This document shows, in pieces, positions 34,880-44,251 of a stretch of 64,000 nucleotides of DNA. A program made the position numbers and the translations under genes. This DNA is from Rhizobium sp. Root274 (GTDB lineage Bacteria > Pseudomonadota > Alphaproteobacteria > Rhizobiales > Rhizobiaceae), in the NCBI RefSeq assembly GCF_001429245.1, contig NZ_LMJE01000001.1, forward strand, positions 373,186 to 437,185. Reading direction: 5' to 3'. The notes beneath the pieces were generated by a model. That model did not search any database. It saw only the letters and a list, made by a program, of their open reading frames with translations, and was not told the origin of the DNA. Within the stretch, counting starts at the first letter, position 1. The number at the start of each line of letters is the position of its first letter.

Positions 34880-35794
34880 ATGATCCAAACCCGCGACATG
34901 ACGCCCGCAGAGCTTGCCGCCCTTCTCGCATTTCATGCGGAAGCGGGCGTCGAATGGCTGCTGGAAGATGATCCGGTTGATCGGATTGCGGCCTTTGCCG
35001 CGGAAAAGGCAGCGCGGCAGGGTGGTCGGTCGGCGGCGGCGCCAAGCGCGGCCGGCAATACCGGCGGCTCCGCACCAGTCGCCGGGCGCAGTCTCGCATC
35101 ACGTGCCGCCCCTGCGGACCAGCGCCAGCAAACGCGTGCGCAGCCATCGCAGTCCTCGGCGCTGCCGGCCATTCCGGACGAGAATGCCGTTGCCGAGGCA
35201 CGGTTTGCGGCCGAATCCGCGCGCTCGCTCACCGAGCTGAAGACCGCCATCGAGGGCTTTGCCAGCTGCAATTTGAAAACCTCCGCGCGTTCGACCATCA
35301 CCGCGGCCGGAACGGCGACATCCGGCATCATGGTGATCGGCTCGATGCCGAGCGCTGACGACGATCGCGAGGGGCTACCTTTCTCTGGTCGGGCCGGACT
35401 TCTGCTCGACCGGATGCTGTCCGCGATCGGCCAGTCGCGCGAAAGCGTGCTGATTACCACCATCATCCCCTGGCGGCCGCCCGGTGACCGCATGCCGTCG
35501 GCGCCGGAAACCGCCATCTGCCGGCCTTTCATCGAGCGGCAGATCGCGCTTGCCGAACCGCGCCAGATCCTCGTGCTCGGCAATTTCGCGGCCCGTTTCT
35601 TCTTCGGCGAGACGGGCACAATCCATGCGCTGAGGGGCAAATGGCGGGACATCGGCAGCGGCGGGGCGGCATTGCCGGCCATGGCAACGCTACACCCGCA
35701 GGAATTGCTCACCGCACCGGCCAGCAAGGCGCTCGCCTGGGTGGACCTGATGGCCTTTTCCGAGCGGCTCCCGACAGCGCAAACGCCCAAATAA
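34880..35794 (+). CDS. Uracil-DNA glycosylase superfamily protein, divergent type 4-like
   Basis: 304 residues. An N-terminal low-complexity region (about 40-105, Ala/Gly/Ser/Gln-rich) is followed by the UDG domain (about 115-295). Family landmarks: IMVIGSMPSADDDREGLPFSG replacing the usual GEAPGxxEDRxGxPFVG, VLITTIIPWRPPGDR replacing the ITNxxKCRPPGNR loop, CRPFIERQI, and the helix-capping ATLHPQELLTAP in place of THPxxLL. Of the four cysteines that bind 4Fe-4S in type 4 enzymes, only ASC and ICRPF are kept, so a cluster is doubtful. It probably acts in base excision repair, but activity should not be assumed. The ATG stands 293 bases after the Hsp70-like gene. Confidence 0.82.
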   Translation: MIQTRDMTPAELAALLAFHAEAGVEWLLEDDPVDRIAAFAAEKAARQGGRSAAAPSAAGNTGGSAPVAGRSLASRAAPADQRQQTRAQPSQSSALPAIPDENAVAEARFAAESARSLTELKTAIEGFASCNLKTSARSTITAAGTATSGIMVIGSMPSADDDREGLPFSGRAGLLLDRMLSAIGQSRESVLITTIIPWRPPGDRMPSAPETAICRPFIERQIALAEPRQILVLGNFAARFFFGETGTIHALRGKWRDIGSGGAALPAMATLHPQELLTAPASKALAWVDLMAFSERLPTAQTPK

Positions 35795-35933
35795 GCGCCA
35801 TCGTAAACAAATTATGAAACCAGCCATGCAATTCATGCAAAGCAGGGCCGCATGGATTGGCCTTGCCGACTCAATGCTGCACTGCGATATACAAAGGGCA
35901 AAGTGGGAGGGACACTTTACAAGGAAGACCGCC

Positions 35934-36125
35934 GTGAGCCTTCGGACCCGCCCTATCCACTGCAAGTTCGAGACCCTGCGCCTCGCTGGCGAACAGGGTC
36001 GGACAAACAACCCCTACAACCGGATCGGCCCTGCCGTCGCTGCCGAGCAGATCAGCGCCCGTTATGCCGGCCATGCCGGACGCATCGCGCGTCCCGCCAC
36101 CATCTTCTCCGATTTCCGCGCCTGA
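35934..36125 (+). CDS. Hypothetical small basic protein (63 aa)
   Basis: A GTG start at 35934 with AAGGAAG 6 bases before gives 63 residues; a longer frame from 35814 lacks a ribosome binding site. The protein is basic, with TRPIHCKFETLRLAGEQG, NNPYNRIGPAVAAEQIS and a C-terminal ATIFSDFRA. No membrane segment. I recognise no family, but the composition is like conserved small rhizobial proteins. A second small gene follows 142 bases later on the same strand. Confidence 0.55.
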   Translation: MSLRTRPIHCKFETLRLAGEQGRTNNPYNRIGPAVAAEQISARYAGHAGRIARPATIFSDFRA

Positions 36126-36267
36126 CATCGCCCTTACGCGCCCTGATCCGCGCGGCCCTGCATTGACCGCATATCAGCCCCGTCGAATTGTGCGTTGCAC
36201 AAGTGGTTCAGTGATGAACTAATAGGGACTGCAAAAGAGACATGCGCAAGAAGCAGAGGACACGTCC

Positions 36268-36426
36268 ATGAGCATCCGTTTTCATCCCGTCCGCACCCTG
36301 CGCCAGGCCGTGCACCAGATCGGTCATGCGGTCAGCGCGTCGGCCGAGTTCTCGCAGGCAGCCCATCAGCGTCAGGCCGCGATTGCCCGTGGCGAACGCC
36401 CGGCCGCACGGCCGCTCGGCTTCTAA
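36268..36426 (+). CDS. Hypothetical small His/Arg-rich protein (52 aa)
   Basis: ATG at 36268 with AGGA 7 bases upstream, TAA at 36424-36426; 52 residues. The sequence is predicted helical and amphipathic, rich in His, Gln, Arg and Ala (RTLRQAVHQIGHAVSAS, QAAHQRQAAIARGERP). It begins MSIRFHPV. No signal peptide. It is similar in style to small cytosolic rhizobial proteins of unknown role. It ends 89 bases before the convergent two-HTH gene. Confidence 0.6.
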   Translation: MSIRFHPVRTLRQAVHQIGHAVSASAEFSQAAHQRQAAIARGERPAARPLGF

Positions 36427-36514
36427 ACCGCACACATCGCCAGACCATCACCAACGGCTCGCCCCTGGCGAGCCGTTTGCGTTTCGGGCTGACTATCGCG
36501 GCAAGACCGATGTG

Positions 36515-37411
36515 TCAGGCTTCGCGCACCGCGCCCAGGCGCGGCTCAGGCTTTTCCAGGCGGACAGGCCCGCAGATCTTCTCATAGGCCTGATCGACGA
36601 TCGAGAATTTGATCGCTTGCCAATGGCAATATTCCCGCAGGAAATCGCGGCTGAGCAGACAGGCCTTGCGACTGTCATCGGGCCAGGACAGGCAGCCGGC
36701 ATCCACCGCGCGGCGGAACAGGCGCTGCAGATGGGTGCGCGAGATCATGAAGTGTTCGGCCATCTGGCGCGCATCGATCCGGCCGATCTCATAGGCGTCG
36801 CCGCTGTCGGTCAGTTCCATGGCCCGGCGTACGAGTTCGTCCATGACCAGCCCGCCAGCTTCCGTCCACAGGAACAGCGCAACGCGTGGCGGCGGCTCCA
36901 GCCAACGCGGCTCAAGACAGGCACGCCGCGCGATCTGTGGCTGAACCAGCCGCAGCAAGTCGGGCCTGCCCTGAAGGGTCACAAGCCGGTCGCCGCCGTC
37001 GAGCCGATCGAGCAGCATCAGATTGGTCAGGACCCACTGGAACATGGCGTGATAGGAGATTTCCGTCGCCTCATAGCGACGAGGACGGCGGGTCGGATCT
37101 CCGACGATGCGCACGAATTTGTAGCTCAGCAACTGGTCGAGAAAGTTCAGCACCGTGTTGCGGCTGGCCGCATTGTTGGAGGTGATGATCTCACGCAGAT
37201 TGGTCGTCGTCAGGCCGCTGCCAGGCTGGGTCGGGTCATATTCCAGCTGCAGGGCAAAAGCCGCCTGGCTCAATAGCCAGCGCTGGTGCGAGGCCAGCAT
37301 GCGCGACAGACGTGGACTATCGTCAAATTGTTTTCGAAGCGACCCCGCAAAGACGCGCAGGGCCTCCACAAAGTTCGGATGGTTGGCAATATCCTCAGAC
37401 GAAAACGCCAT
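36515..37411 (-). CDS. Putative DNA-binding protein with two HTH-like regions
   Basis: 298 residues from the ATG at 37411, preceded by GAGG 6 bases upstream. Residues about 60-115 resemble a winged helix (TTNLREIITSNNAASRNTVLNFLDQLLSYKFVRIVG then a basic turn DPTRRPRRYE). A second HTH-like segment lies at about 210-240 (IDARQMAEHFMISRTHLQRLFRRAVDAG). Between them is a helical domain. No membrane segment or enzyme motif is visible. It is likely a transcription regulator without a recognised ligand domain; I cannot name the family. It is monocistronic, with an MFS gene diverging 333 bases away. Confidence 0.65.
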   Translation of the reverse strand: MAFSSEDIANHPNFVEALRVFAGSLRKQFDDSPRLSRMLASHQRWLLSQAAFALQLEYDPTQPGSGLTTTNLREIITSNNAASRNTVLNFLDQLLSYKFVRIVGDPTRRPRRYEATEISYHAMFQWVLTNLMLLDRLDGGDRLVTLQGRPDLLRLVQPQIARRACLEPRWLEPPPRVALFLWTEAGGLVMDELVRRAMELTDSGDAYEIGRIDARQMAEHFMISRTHLQRLFRRAVDAGCLSWPDDSRKACLLSRDFLREYCHWQAIKFSIVDQAYEKICGPVRLEKPEPRLGAVREA

Positions 37412-37744
37412 GTTGTACCTCAATCGCCCAGCGTCACGCCGCGCCGACCCCTCACCCGACGAGCACCCGGCAACCGCAAAACACGGACCTCGCACCCCGT
37501 CTGGTTGTTTGCCTGACAGCCCCAGAGCCCCCACTCTAGCGAACCTGCCGATGTTGATGCGTCATCGTTAAGTGACGAATGCCAAGGTAAACGATTTCGT
37601 TGCGTAATTTCAATAGATTATTAGGGCATGACTGCACATTGCTGCAGTATCATCGAAGGTTTGCGACGCTTTACGTCGGTTTCGAAATTCCTTAAACGCT
37701 GCGTTGCGGGCACTATCGCCCAATTCCTGCGCCGAGGGGTCCTC
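37412..37744. other. Intergenic region between divergent regulator and MFS gene
   Basis: 333 bases. The part near 37540-37640 is A+T-rich and probably holds the promoters. An in-frame extension of the MFS gene begins at 37628 but lacks a ribosome binding site. No RNA gene or repeat seen. Confidence 0.4.
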
Positions 37745-38974
37745 ATGCTGTCCAGTCTCGCCTCGATCGCGACCCTGATGCTGTCCACGCTGCTGATGAT
37801 GGCGGGCTTCGGCCTGATGGGTTACATGCTGCCGATCCGCTCGCTCAACGAGGGCTGGTCGACCTTCATCATTTCCGTCATCGCGACCGGCTATACCTTT
37901 GGATTCACTGTATCTTGTGTGGTGACGCCGATCTTCGTGCGCCGGGTCGGGCATGTGCGCGTCTTCGGTGCGCTGATCACGCTGCTCACCGTGTCGATCC
38001 TGCTCTGTGCGCTGGTCGTCGAGTGGTGGGCCTGGATGATCTTCCGTGGCCTGTCAGGCTTTGCCATTGCCGGCGCCTATCTCCTGATCGAGAGCTGGCT
38101 CAATGAGCGGGTCACCAACGACAATCGCGGCGCTTTGTTTTCCGTCTACATGGTCACGTGTCTGGTCGGTTCGATCGGCGGACAGTACATCGTGCCGCTC
38201 GGCAATGTGAACGGGCCGGAACTCTTCATGATCTGCGCGCTGATCTTCTCGCTCGCGATGTTCCCGGTCGCCCTGTCGACCGCCAAGTCCCCCGCCCCTA
38301 TTGCCGAAGCCCGCTTTGATCTCAAGCGGCTTTATCGCCGCTCGCCGATCGCCTTTTTCGGTTCCTTGCTGTCTGGCGCCCTGTCCGGCACATGGGGCAG
38401 CCTGGGCGGCGTCTATTCGCAGACCATCCAGATGAACACGACGCAAGGCGCGACGCTGCTCGCCGCCTTCCTCGCCGGTGGCGCCCTCTCGCAGGTACCG
38501 ATCGGCCGCCTCTCAGACCGGATCGACCGCCGTCTCGTGATGATCGGCTGCGGAGTGTTCGGGGTCTGCGCCTGTATCGCCATGACCCTGTTCAATGCCG
38601 ATAACGCGACCGCCATCTATGTCGCCGGCTTCTTCGTCGGCACCGTGCTTTATCCGGTCTATTCCCTGAATGTCGCCCATGCCAACGATCTCGCCGAGCC
38701 GGACGAATATGTGACGCTCTCCAGTGCCATCATGATCCTCTACGGCATGGGCACCGTGACAGGACCGATCATGGCCGGCTCGCTGATGCAGTGGTTCGGG
38801 CCGAACGCCCTGATCCTCTTCCTCGCCACCGCCTTCGCCCTTTATTCGGGTTATGCCGCCTGGCGCATATCGCGCCGTCCGGACACCGCCGCAGACAAGA
38901 CCGATTTCCAGGCCGTAGCGATCCCGATGCAGGGCACAGAGGGTGCCTCGCCGCTCAACGATTTCGATCGCTGA
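37745..38974 (+). CDS. MFS transporter (YcaD-like)
   Basis: 409 residues from the ATG at 37745 behind GAGGGG; 12 hydrophobic segments. The first helix and following loop (MLPIRSLNEGWSTFIISVIATGYTFGF), the ESWLNERV segment after helix 5 and GRLSDRIDRR (motif A repeat in the second half) match the YcaD-like subfamily of putative transporters. The substrate is unknown. The gene is monocistronic, and convergent with an EamA gene 22 bases away. The divergent regulator at 36515-37411 could control it, but no operator was recognised. Confidence 0.85.
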   Translation: MLSSLASIATLMLSTLLMMAGFGLMGYMLPIRSLNEGWSTFIISVIATGYTFGFTVSCVVTPIFVRRVGHVRVFGALITLLTVSILLCALVVEWWAWMIFRGLSGFAIAGAYLLIESWLNERVTNDNRGALFSVYMVTCLVGSIGGQYIVPLGNVNGPELFMICALIFSLAMFPVALSTAKSPAPIAEARFDLKRLYRRSPIAFFGSLLSGALSGTWGSLGGVYSQTIQMNTTQGATLLAAFLAGGALSQVPIGRLSDRIDRRLVMIGCGVFGVCACIAMTLFNADNATAIYVAGFFVGTVLYPVYSLNVAHANDLAEPDEYVTLSSAIMILYGMGTVTGPIMAGSLMQWFGPNALILFLATAFALYSGYAAWRISRRPDTAADKTDFQAVAIPMQGTEGASPLNDFDR

Positions 38975-38996
38975 GGACTGAGCCGACCTTCTCGGC

Positions 38997-39947
38997 TTAG
39001 GGCGTTGCAGCCTTGCGCGCGGCACGCCGCTCCAGCCCCAATTGGTGCTCGCGGAAGATGATGAAAATGCCGGCGCCGACGACGATTGCGGCACCCAGAA
39101 CCGTCGTCCATGTCGGGACATCGGCGAACAGCATATAGGCCGCAATCGAGCCGAGGATGATGGAGATGTATTCGAAGGGGGCAATCGTCGAGACATCGGC
39201 GTAGCGATAGCTCTCGGTGAGCAGGATCTGGCCGAGCCCGCCGAAAAAGCCGGCCAGCGCCAAGAGGCCGAGCGCCCGCCAGGACAGATCCGGCCAGCCG
39301 AAGAACCATGTCAGGGCCGAGAGCAGCGACGCCGTCACCGAGAAGAAAAGCACGATGGTGGCGGTCTTTTCCACCTGCACCAGCTGGCGCACCTGCAGCA
39401 TGGCGGCCGCACCAAGTGTTGCCGAGACGAGCACGGCAGCGGCCCCGATCGCCGCTTCTGATCCAAGCCCCTCGTCGGCAAAGAGAGAGAGCTTCGGGAC
39501 CGAGATGATCAGTACGCCGATCAGACCGACAAAGACAGCCGTCCAGCGATAGAGCCGCACGGTTTCCTTCAGGAAGACCGCCGCAAAAACAACTGCAATC
39601 AGCGGCATGGCATACCCGATCGCGATGGCATCCGGCAGCGGCAGATGAACGAGGCCGAAGAAGCCCGCGCCCATTGCGCAGACGCCGAGAAAGCCACGCT
39701 TGACATGGCCGAAGGGATTGTCGGTCTGGATCGCCTGCCGCAACTCGCCGCGCCAGCCCAGATAGATGACGATCGGCACGATCGCAAAAGCCGAGCGGTA
39801 GAAGCTGATCTGGCCGGGCGCGATGCCCGTGCCCGCCAGCTTGATCGAGGTCTGCATCGCAACAAAGACGGTGACTGAGAAGACTTTGAGCAGAATACCG
39901 CGCAGCGGATTGGGATCGGCAAAGGCCATGTCGGGCAACGATTTCAT
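38997..39947 (-). CDS. EamA/DMT superfamily transporter
   Basis: 316 residues from the ATG at 39947 (TTG 39971 and ATG 39929 are alternatives). Ten hydrophobic segments in two EamA repeats (about 20-150 and 165-300); SFYRSAFAIVPIVIYLGWRGE and SYRYADVSTIAPFEYISIILGSIAAYMLF are typical of the two halves. It most resembles RhaT/PecM-like drug-and-metabolite exporters and S-adenosylmethionine-type carriers, but the substrate cannot be set. It appears monocistronic. Confidence 0.85.
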   Translation of the reverse strand: MKSLPDMAFADPNPLRGILLKVFSVTVFVAMQTSIKLAGTGIAPGQISFYRSAFAIVPIVIYLGWRGELRQAIQTDNPFGHVKRGFLGVCAMGAGFFGLVHLPLPDAIAIGYAMPLIAVVFAAVFLKETVRLYRWTAVFVGLIGVLIISVPKLSLFADEGLGSEAAIGAAAVLVSATLGAAAMLQVRQLVQVEKTATIVLFFSVTASLLSALTWFFGWPDLSWRALGLLALAGFFGGLGQILLTESYRYADVSTIAPFEYISIILGSIAAYMLFADVPTWTTVLGAAIVVGAGIFIIFREHQLGLERRAARKAATP

Positions 39948-40221
39948 TTGCAGTTTCGTCCCGCCTCGCAAAAGGGGGACCGATCGGATTGGCAGGCATT
40001 TGTCGCCAGATCAACGGCAGACCGCAGCGGTTCGCTAAAACTCGCACCTTGCCCGGGCCGAAACAAGGCCGAAAGCACCCCAAAATGGTCGAAGGTTTAA
40101 GTTTTCTCGCTATGGCGCGTTAACCATACTTTCAACGCGAGTAAACTAAGTTTCCTCGTGATACTGGTTCCATTTTTCATGCCTCTTGCCATCACGAAAA
40201 CCTTTTCATCGGACGATCGCC

Positions 40222-41328
40222 ATGACTCCATCGACAGAAAAATCGAGACGGGACGAACATCGCGCCACGCCGCGTTCGATGCGGCTGGTCACGGAGAGCA
40301 TCGGCCGGGATCTGGAGACCTATAGCGCCGACAATTCCCTGATCGTCCGACAGATCAGGCTGCTTGCGATCAACGCGCTCATTGAGGCGGCGCGGGCGGG
40401 CGAGACAGGCAAGGGCTTTGCGGTCGTCGCAAACGAAGTCCAGCGGCTGGCGCAGGGCGCTGCCGACATCTCCGAGCGTTTCCAGGAAAACGTGCTTGAT
40501 CGTATCCGGTTGAGCCGCAGCATGGCAGACGCTCTGGTTGAAGATATGGAAGGGGTGCGCCTCATCGACCTTGCCCAGACCCTGGTGCAGTTCATCGTGC
40601 GCAACCTGTTCGAGCGCACCGCCGACGTGCGCTGGTGGGCAACCGACAGCGCGCTCTGGTCGGCGCTCGAAGAACCCTCCCCTCAGGCGGCCAGCCATGC
40701 CGCCGAACGCCTCGGCGTCATCAACCGCTTCTACACCGTCTATCTCGATCTGGTGATGACCGACGCCAGGGGGCAAGTGATCGCGTCTGCCAATCCGCGC
40801 TACCAGCGCAATCTCAAGGACAAGAACCTCTCTCAGGAGGAGTGGTTCAAGGCCGCCCGCAGCTGTCGCAGCGGCGACGACTATGTCGTCGACAGTGTCC
40901 GCCGCTCAGCCCTGTACGATCAACGGGACGTGCTGGTCTACGCCACCGGCATTCGGGCCGGCGGCCGCTCGGATGCGCCGCTCGTCGGCACGCTCGGCGT
41001 CTATTTCGACTGGCAATCGCAGGGCCAGGCGATCGTCGAGAAAGAAGCCAATCTGCCGCCCGCAGTCGCGGAGCGCACGGAGGTGATGCTGCTCGACGGC
41101 GCCAATATGGTGATCGCCTCGAGCCGACCGGAGCGGGTCTATACCCATTTCGCGCTGTCCAATCCTCAGCAGGCTCCGCGCGGCAGTTATCACGACGCCA
41201 ATGGCGCGATCATCGCCTTCGCCAAGACCCTCGGCTACGAGGATTATGACGGGCTTGGCTGGTCGGCCGTCATCGTCCAGCAGTCGGACAGCGACGAAAT
41301 CATTCGGGCGCAATTGAAGCTGAAGTAG
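40222..41328 (+). CDS. Soluble chemoreceptor-like protein with C-terminal Cache-like sensor
   Basis: 368 residues from the ATG at 40222. Residues about 30-110 contain an MCP signalling-tip hairpin (LLAINALIEAARAGETGKGF then AVVANEVQRLAQ), the part that contacts CheA and CheW. It is short, with no HAMP domain and no membrane segment. Residues about 150-365 resemble a Cache/PAS-like ligand domain (FYTVYLDLVMTDARGQVIAS, VYATGIRA, TLGVYFDWQSQGQAI, VMLLDGANMVIASS). Normal receptors have the sensor first and the tip last, so the order is reversed. The protein should be cytosolic and may sense a metabolite, or modulate a chemosensory array. No che genes are adjacent. Confidence 0.8.
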   Translation: MTPSTEKSRRDEHRATPRSMRLVTESIGRDLETYSADNSLIVRQIRLLAINALIEAARAGETGKGFAVVANEVQRLAQGAADISERFQENVLDRIRLSRSMADALVEDMEGVRLIDLAQTLVQFIVRNLFERTADVRWWATDSALWSALEEPSPQAASHAAERLGVINRFYTVYLDLVMTDARGQVIASANPRYQRNLKDKNLSQEEWFKAARSCRSGDDYVVDSVRRSALYDQRDVLVYATGIRAGGRSDAPLVGTLGVYFDWQSQGQAIVEKEANLPPAVAERTEVMLLDGANMVIASSRPERVYTHFALSNPQQAPRGSYHDANGAIIAFAKTLGYEDYDGLGWSAVIVQQSDSDEIIRAQLKLK

Positions 41329-41579
41329 TCGTTGCCTGGCGCGGAACGACTGCGACCAAAAAAGATCAACCGACCGCTATTCTTCGCCGTCCCGGCTTAA
41401 CACCCCCATCATGCAAGCTCTGATCTTGGCCGAACCCCAAAAAGGCCGCCGAAAAATATCGTGTGTTTTAACAATCGTTCAGATTTTGCTGCAATCATCG
41501 GGGGCAACTTGACCCCTATCGGTGCAGAGACAATCCGTTTGCGCCGTCGCGGCCAACCCCGAAGCGACCAGGATATACA
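41329..41579. other. Intergenic region before pepN
   Basis: 251 bases with an A+T-rich patch around 41445-41500, probably holding the pepN promoter. No recognisable operator, RNA or repeat. Confidence 0.4.
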
Positions 41580-44228
41580 ATGCGCACAGATACGGGCCGG
41601 ATCGTTCATCTGGCAGACTACCGCCCCACCGACTTTGTTCTGGAACGGGTTGATCTGACCTTCGAACTGGACCCGACTGAAACCAAGGTGGAAGCTCGTC
41701 TGATCTTCCACCGGCGCGAAGGCGTGGATGCGAAGGCCCCGCTAGTGCTCGACGGTGACGACCTCACCATGACGAGCCTGCTCTTCGACCAGATCGAGCT
41801 CGATCCTGCGCGCTACACCGCGACGCCCGAGAGCCTCACGATCCGCGACCTGCCGGAATCCACACCCTTCGAGATCACCGTCGTCACGATGATCAACCCG
41901 GAGGCCAATACCCAGTTGATGGGCCTTTACCGTTCCAACGGCATCTATTGCACCCAGTGCGAGGCCGAAGGCTTCCGCCGCATCACCTATTTCCCCGACC
42001 GTCCGGATGTGCTCGCCGTCTATACGATCAACATCATCGCTGACAAAGCTGCCAATCCGCTGCTCTTGTCGAACGGCAACTTCCTCGGTGGCGCCGGCTT
42101 CGGCCCGGACAAGCATTTCGCCGCCTGGTTCGATCCGCATCCCAAGCCGTCCTATCTCTTCGCGCTGGTCGCCGGTGATCTCGGCGTGGTCGAGGACACC
42201 TTCACCACCCTGTCCGGCCGCGAAGTGGCGTTGAAGATCTATGTCGAGCACGGCAAGGAGCCGCGTGCGGCCTATGCCATGGACGCGCTGAAGCGCTCGA
42301 TGAAGTGGGATGAAGAGGTCTTTGGTCGCGAATACGATCTCGATATCTTTATGATCGTCGCCGTCTCCGACTTCAACATGGGGGCCATGGAGAACAAGGG
42401 CCTCAACATCTTCAACGACAAGTATGTGCTTGCCGACCCCGAGACCGCGACCGATCAGGATTACGCGAATATCGAGGCGATCATCGCCCATGAATACTTC
42501 CACAACTGGACCGGCAACCGCATCACCTGCCGCGACTGGTTCCAGCTTTGCCTGAAGGAAGGCCTGACCGTTTATCGCGACCACGAATTTTCGGCCGATA
42601 TGCGCTCGCGCTCGGTGAAGCGCATCGCCGAGGTCCGCCATCTGCGATCGGAACAGTTTCCGGAAGATGCAGGCCCCCTCGCTCATCCGGTCCGACCGAC
42701 GACCTACCGCGAAATCAACAACTTCTACACGACGACCGTCTACGAGAAGGGTTCGGAAGTCACCCGAATGATCGCGACCATTCTCGGCCGCGACGACTTC
42801 AAGAAGGGCATGGACCTCTATTTCGAACGCCATGACGGCGACGCCTCGACCGTCGAGGACTTCGTCAAGTGTTTTGAGGATGCCAGCGGCCGCGACTTGA
42901 AGCAGTTCTCGCTCTGGTATCACCAGGCCGGTACCCCGCAGATCACCGTCTCCTCGACCTATGACGCCACCGCCAAGACGCTCTCGCTGTCGCTTGAGCA
43001 GATGATCCCGGCGACGCCCGGCCAGAGCACCAAGGAGCCGATGCATATCCCGCTGCGCTTCGCTCTGATCTCGGAGAACGGCTCCGAAGCCACCGCCTCC
43101 GCCATGTCCGGCGGCACGGTCACCGGCGACGTTCTGCACCTCACGGAGCGTGCCCAGACCTTCACCTTTGCCGGCATAGGCAGTCGCCCGGTTGTGTCGC
43201 TCAATCGCGGCTTCTCCGCGCCTGTCACGCTGCATTTTGCGCAGAGCAACGACGATCTGATCCACATCGCCCGCCACGACAGCGACCTCTTTGCCCGCTG
43301 GCAGGCGATCACCGATATCGCGCTTCCGATCCTGACGGCTGCCTCGAAGACGGCCCAGGCCGGCGGCACCGTCGAAGTCGAGCCCGCCTTCATCGATGCG
43401 CTGCTCTCGGTCGCTGCCGATGAAGCGCTGGAACCAGCCTTCCGCGCCCAGGCCCTGTCTTTGCCGAGCGAAGCCGATGTCGCCCGCGAACTCGGCGGCA
43501 ACAACGATCCGGACGCCATCCATGCCGGCCGCCAGGCTGTCCTATCCGCCATTGCGAAAGCCGGCACCGAGGTCTTCCGCACACTCTATGCCGCCCATGC
43601 CGCGACCGGCGCCTTCAGCCCGGATGCCGCCGGCGCCGGCAAGCGTGCGCTGAAGAACAGCGCCCTGTCCTTCCTGTCGATCGCCGAGGAGAGCCCCGCC
43701 CTTGCGGCAGACGCCTATGCCAAGGCCGACAACATGACGGACCTGTCGCAGGCGCTCACCATCCTTTCGCACCGCTTCCCCGATGCGGATGAAACCAAGG
43801 CAGCGCTTGCCGCCTTCGAAGCGCGTTTTGCGGCAAACCCGCTGGTGCTCGACAAGTGGTTCACCATCCAGGCCACCATCCCCGGCGCCAATGCGCTGAC
43901 GCGCGTCAAAACCCTGATGCAGAGCGCCAACTTCGCGCCGACCAATCCCAACCGCGTTCGCTCGCTGATCGGCACCTTCGCCTTTTCCAATCCGACCGGT
44001 TTCAACCGGGCCGATGGCGCAGGCTACGCCTTTTATGCCGAGCAGATCCTCGCGATAGATCCGCGCAATCCGCAGCTCGCTGCTCGCCTTTTGACCGCGC
44101 TCAGATCCTGGCGTCTGCTCGAGCCCGTCAGGGCCGAACAGGCCCGCAAGGCCCTTGAGAGCATCGCGGCCTCTGACGCGCTTTCGACCGACGTGCGCGA
44201 CATTGTCGAGCGCGTCCTGAAAGGCTGA
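41580..44228 (+). CDS. pepN: Aminopeptidase N (M1 family)
   Basis: 882 residues. This is a zinc metallopeptidase: exopeptidase motif NMGAMENKGLNIFN, zinc site HEYFHNWTGNRITCRDW followed 19 residues later by the third ligand glutamate in LKEGLTVYRDHEFS. The N-terminal beta domain (about 1-195), catalytic domain (about 196-440), Ig-like domain (about 445-545) and a long C-terminal helical domain match PepN length. It removes N-terminal residues from peptides in the cytosol and is the main generic aminopeptidase. It is monocistronic and ends at a strong T-rich terminator. It would complete the use of peptides imported by the Opp system. Confidence 0.96.
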   Translation: MRTDTGRIVHLADYRPTDFVLERVDLTFELDPTETKVEARLIFHRREGVDAKAPLVLDGDDLTMTSLLFDQIELDPARYTATPESLTIRDLPESTPFEITVVTMINPEANTQLMGLYRSNGIYCTQCEAEGFRRITYFPDRPDVLAVYTINIIADKAANPLLLSNGNFLGGAGFGPDKHFAAWFDPHPKPSYLFALVAGDLGVVEDTFTTLSGREVALKIYVEHGKEPRAAYAMDALKRSMKWDEEVFGREYDLDIFMIVAVSDFNMGAMENKGLNIFNDKYVLADPETATDQDYANIEAIIAHEYFHNWTGNRITCRDWFQLCLKEGLTVYRDHEFSADMRSRSVKRIAEVRHLRSEQFPEDAGPLAHPVRPTTYREINNFYTTTVYEKGSEVTRMIATILGRDDFKKGMDLYFERHDGDASTVEDFVKCFEDASGRDLKQFSLWYHQAGTPQITVSSTYDATAKTLSLSLEQMIPATPGQSTKEPMHIPLRFALISENGSEATASAMSGGTVTGDVLHLTERAQTFTFAGIGSRPVVSLNRGFSAPVTLHFAQSNDDLIHIARHDSDLFARWQAITDIALPILTAASKTAQAGGTVEVEPAFIDALLSVAADEALEPAFRAQALSLPSEADVARELGGNNDPDAIHAGRQAVLSAIAKAGTEVFRTLYAAHAATGAFSPDAAGAGKRALKNSALSFLSIAEESPALAADAYAKADNMTDLSQALTILSHRFPDADETKAALAAFEARFAANPLVLDKWFTIQATIPGANALTRVKTLMQSANFAPTNPNRVRSLIGTFAFSNPTGFNRADGAGYAFYAEQILAIDPRNPQLAARLLTALRSWRLLEPVRAEQARKALESIAASDALSTDVRDIVERVLKG

Positions 44229-44251
44229 TCCTGGCCTCTTGATCCGTCCTG

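Noticed and set aside
41742..43523. 593-codon open frame on the minus strand
   Set aside because: Shadow of pepN, whose zinc and GAMEN motifs are intact.
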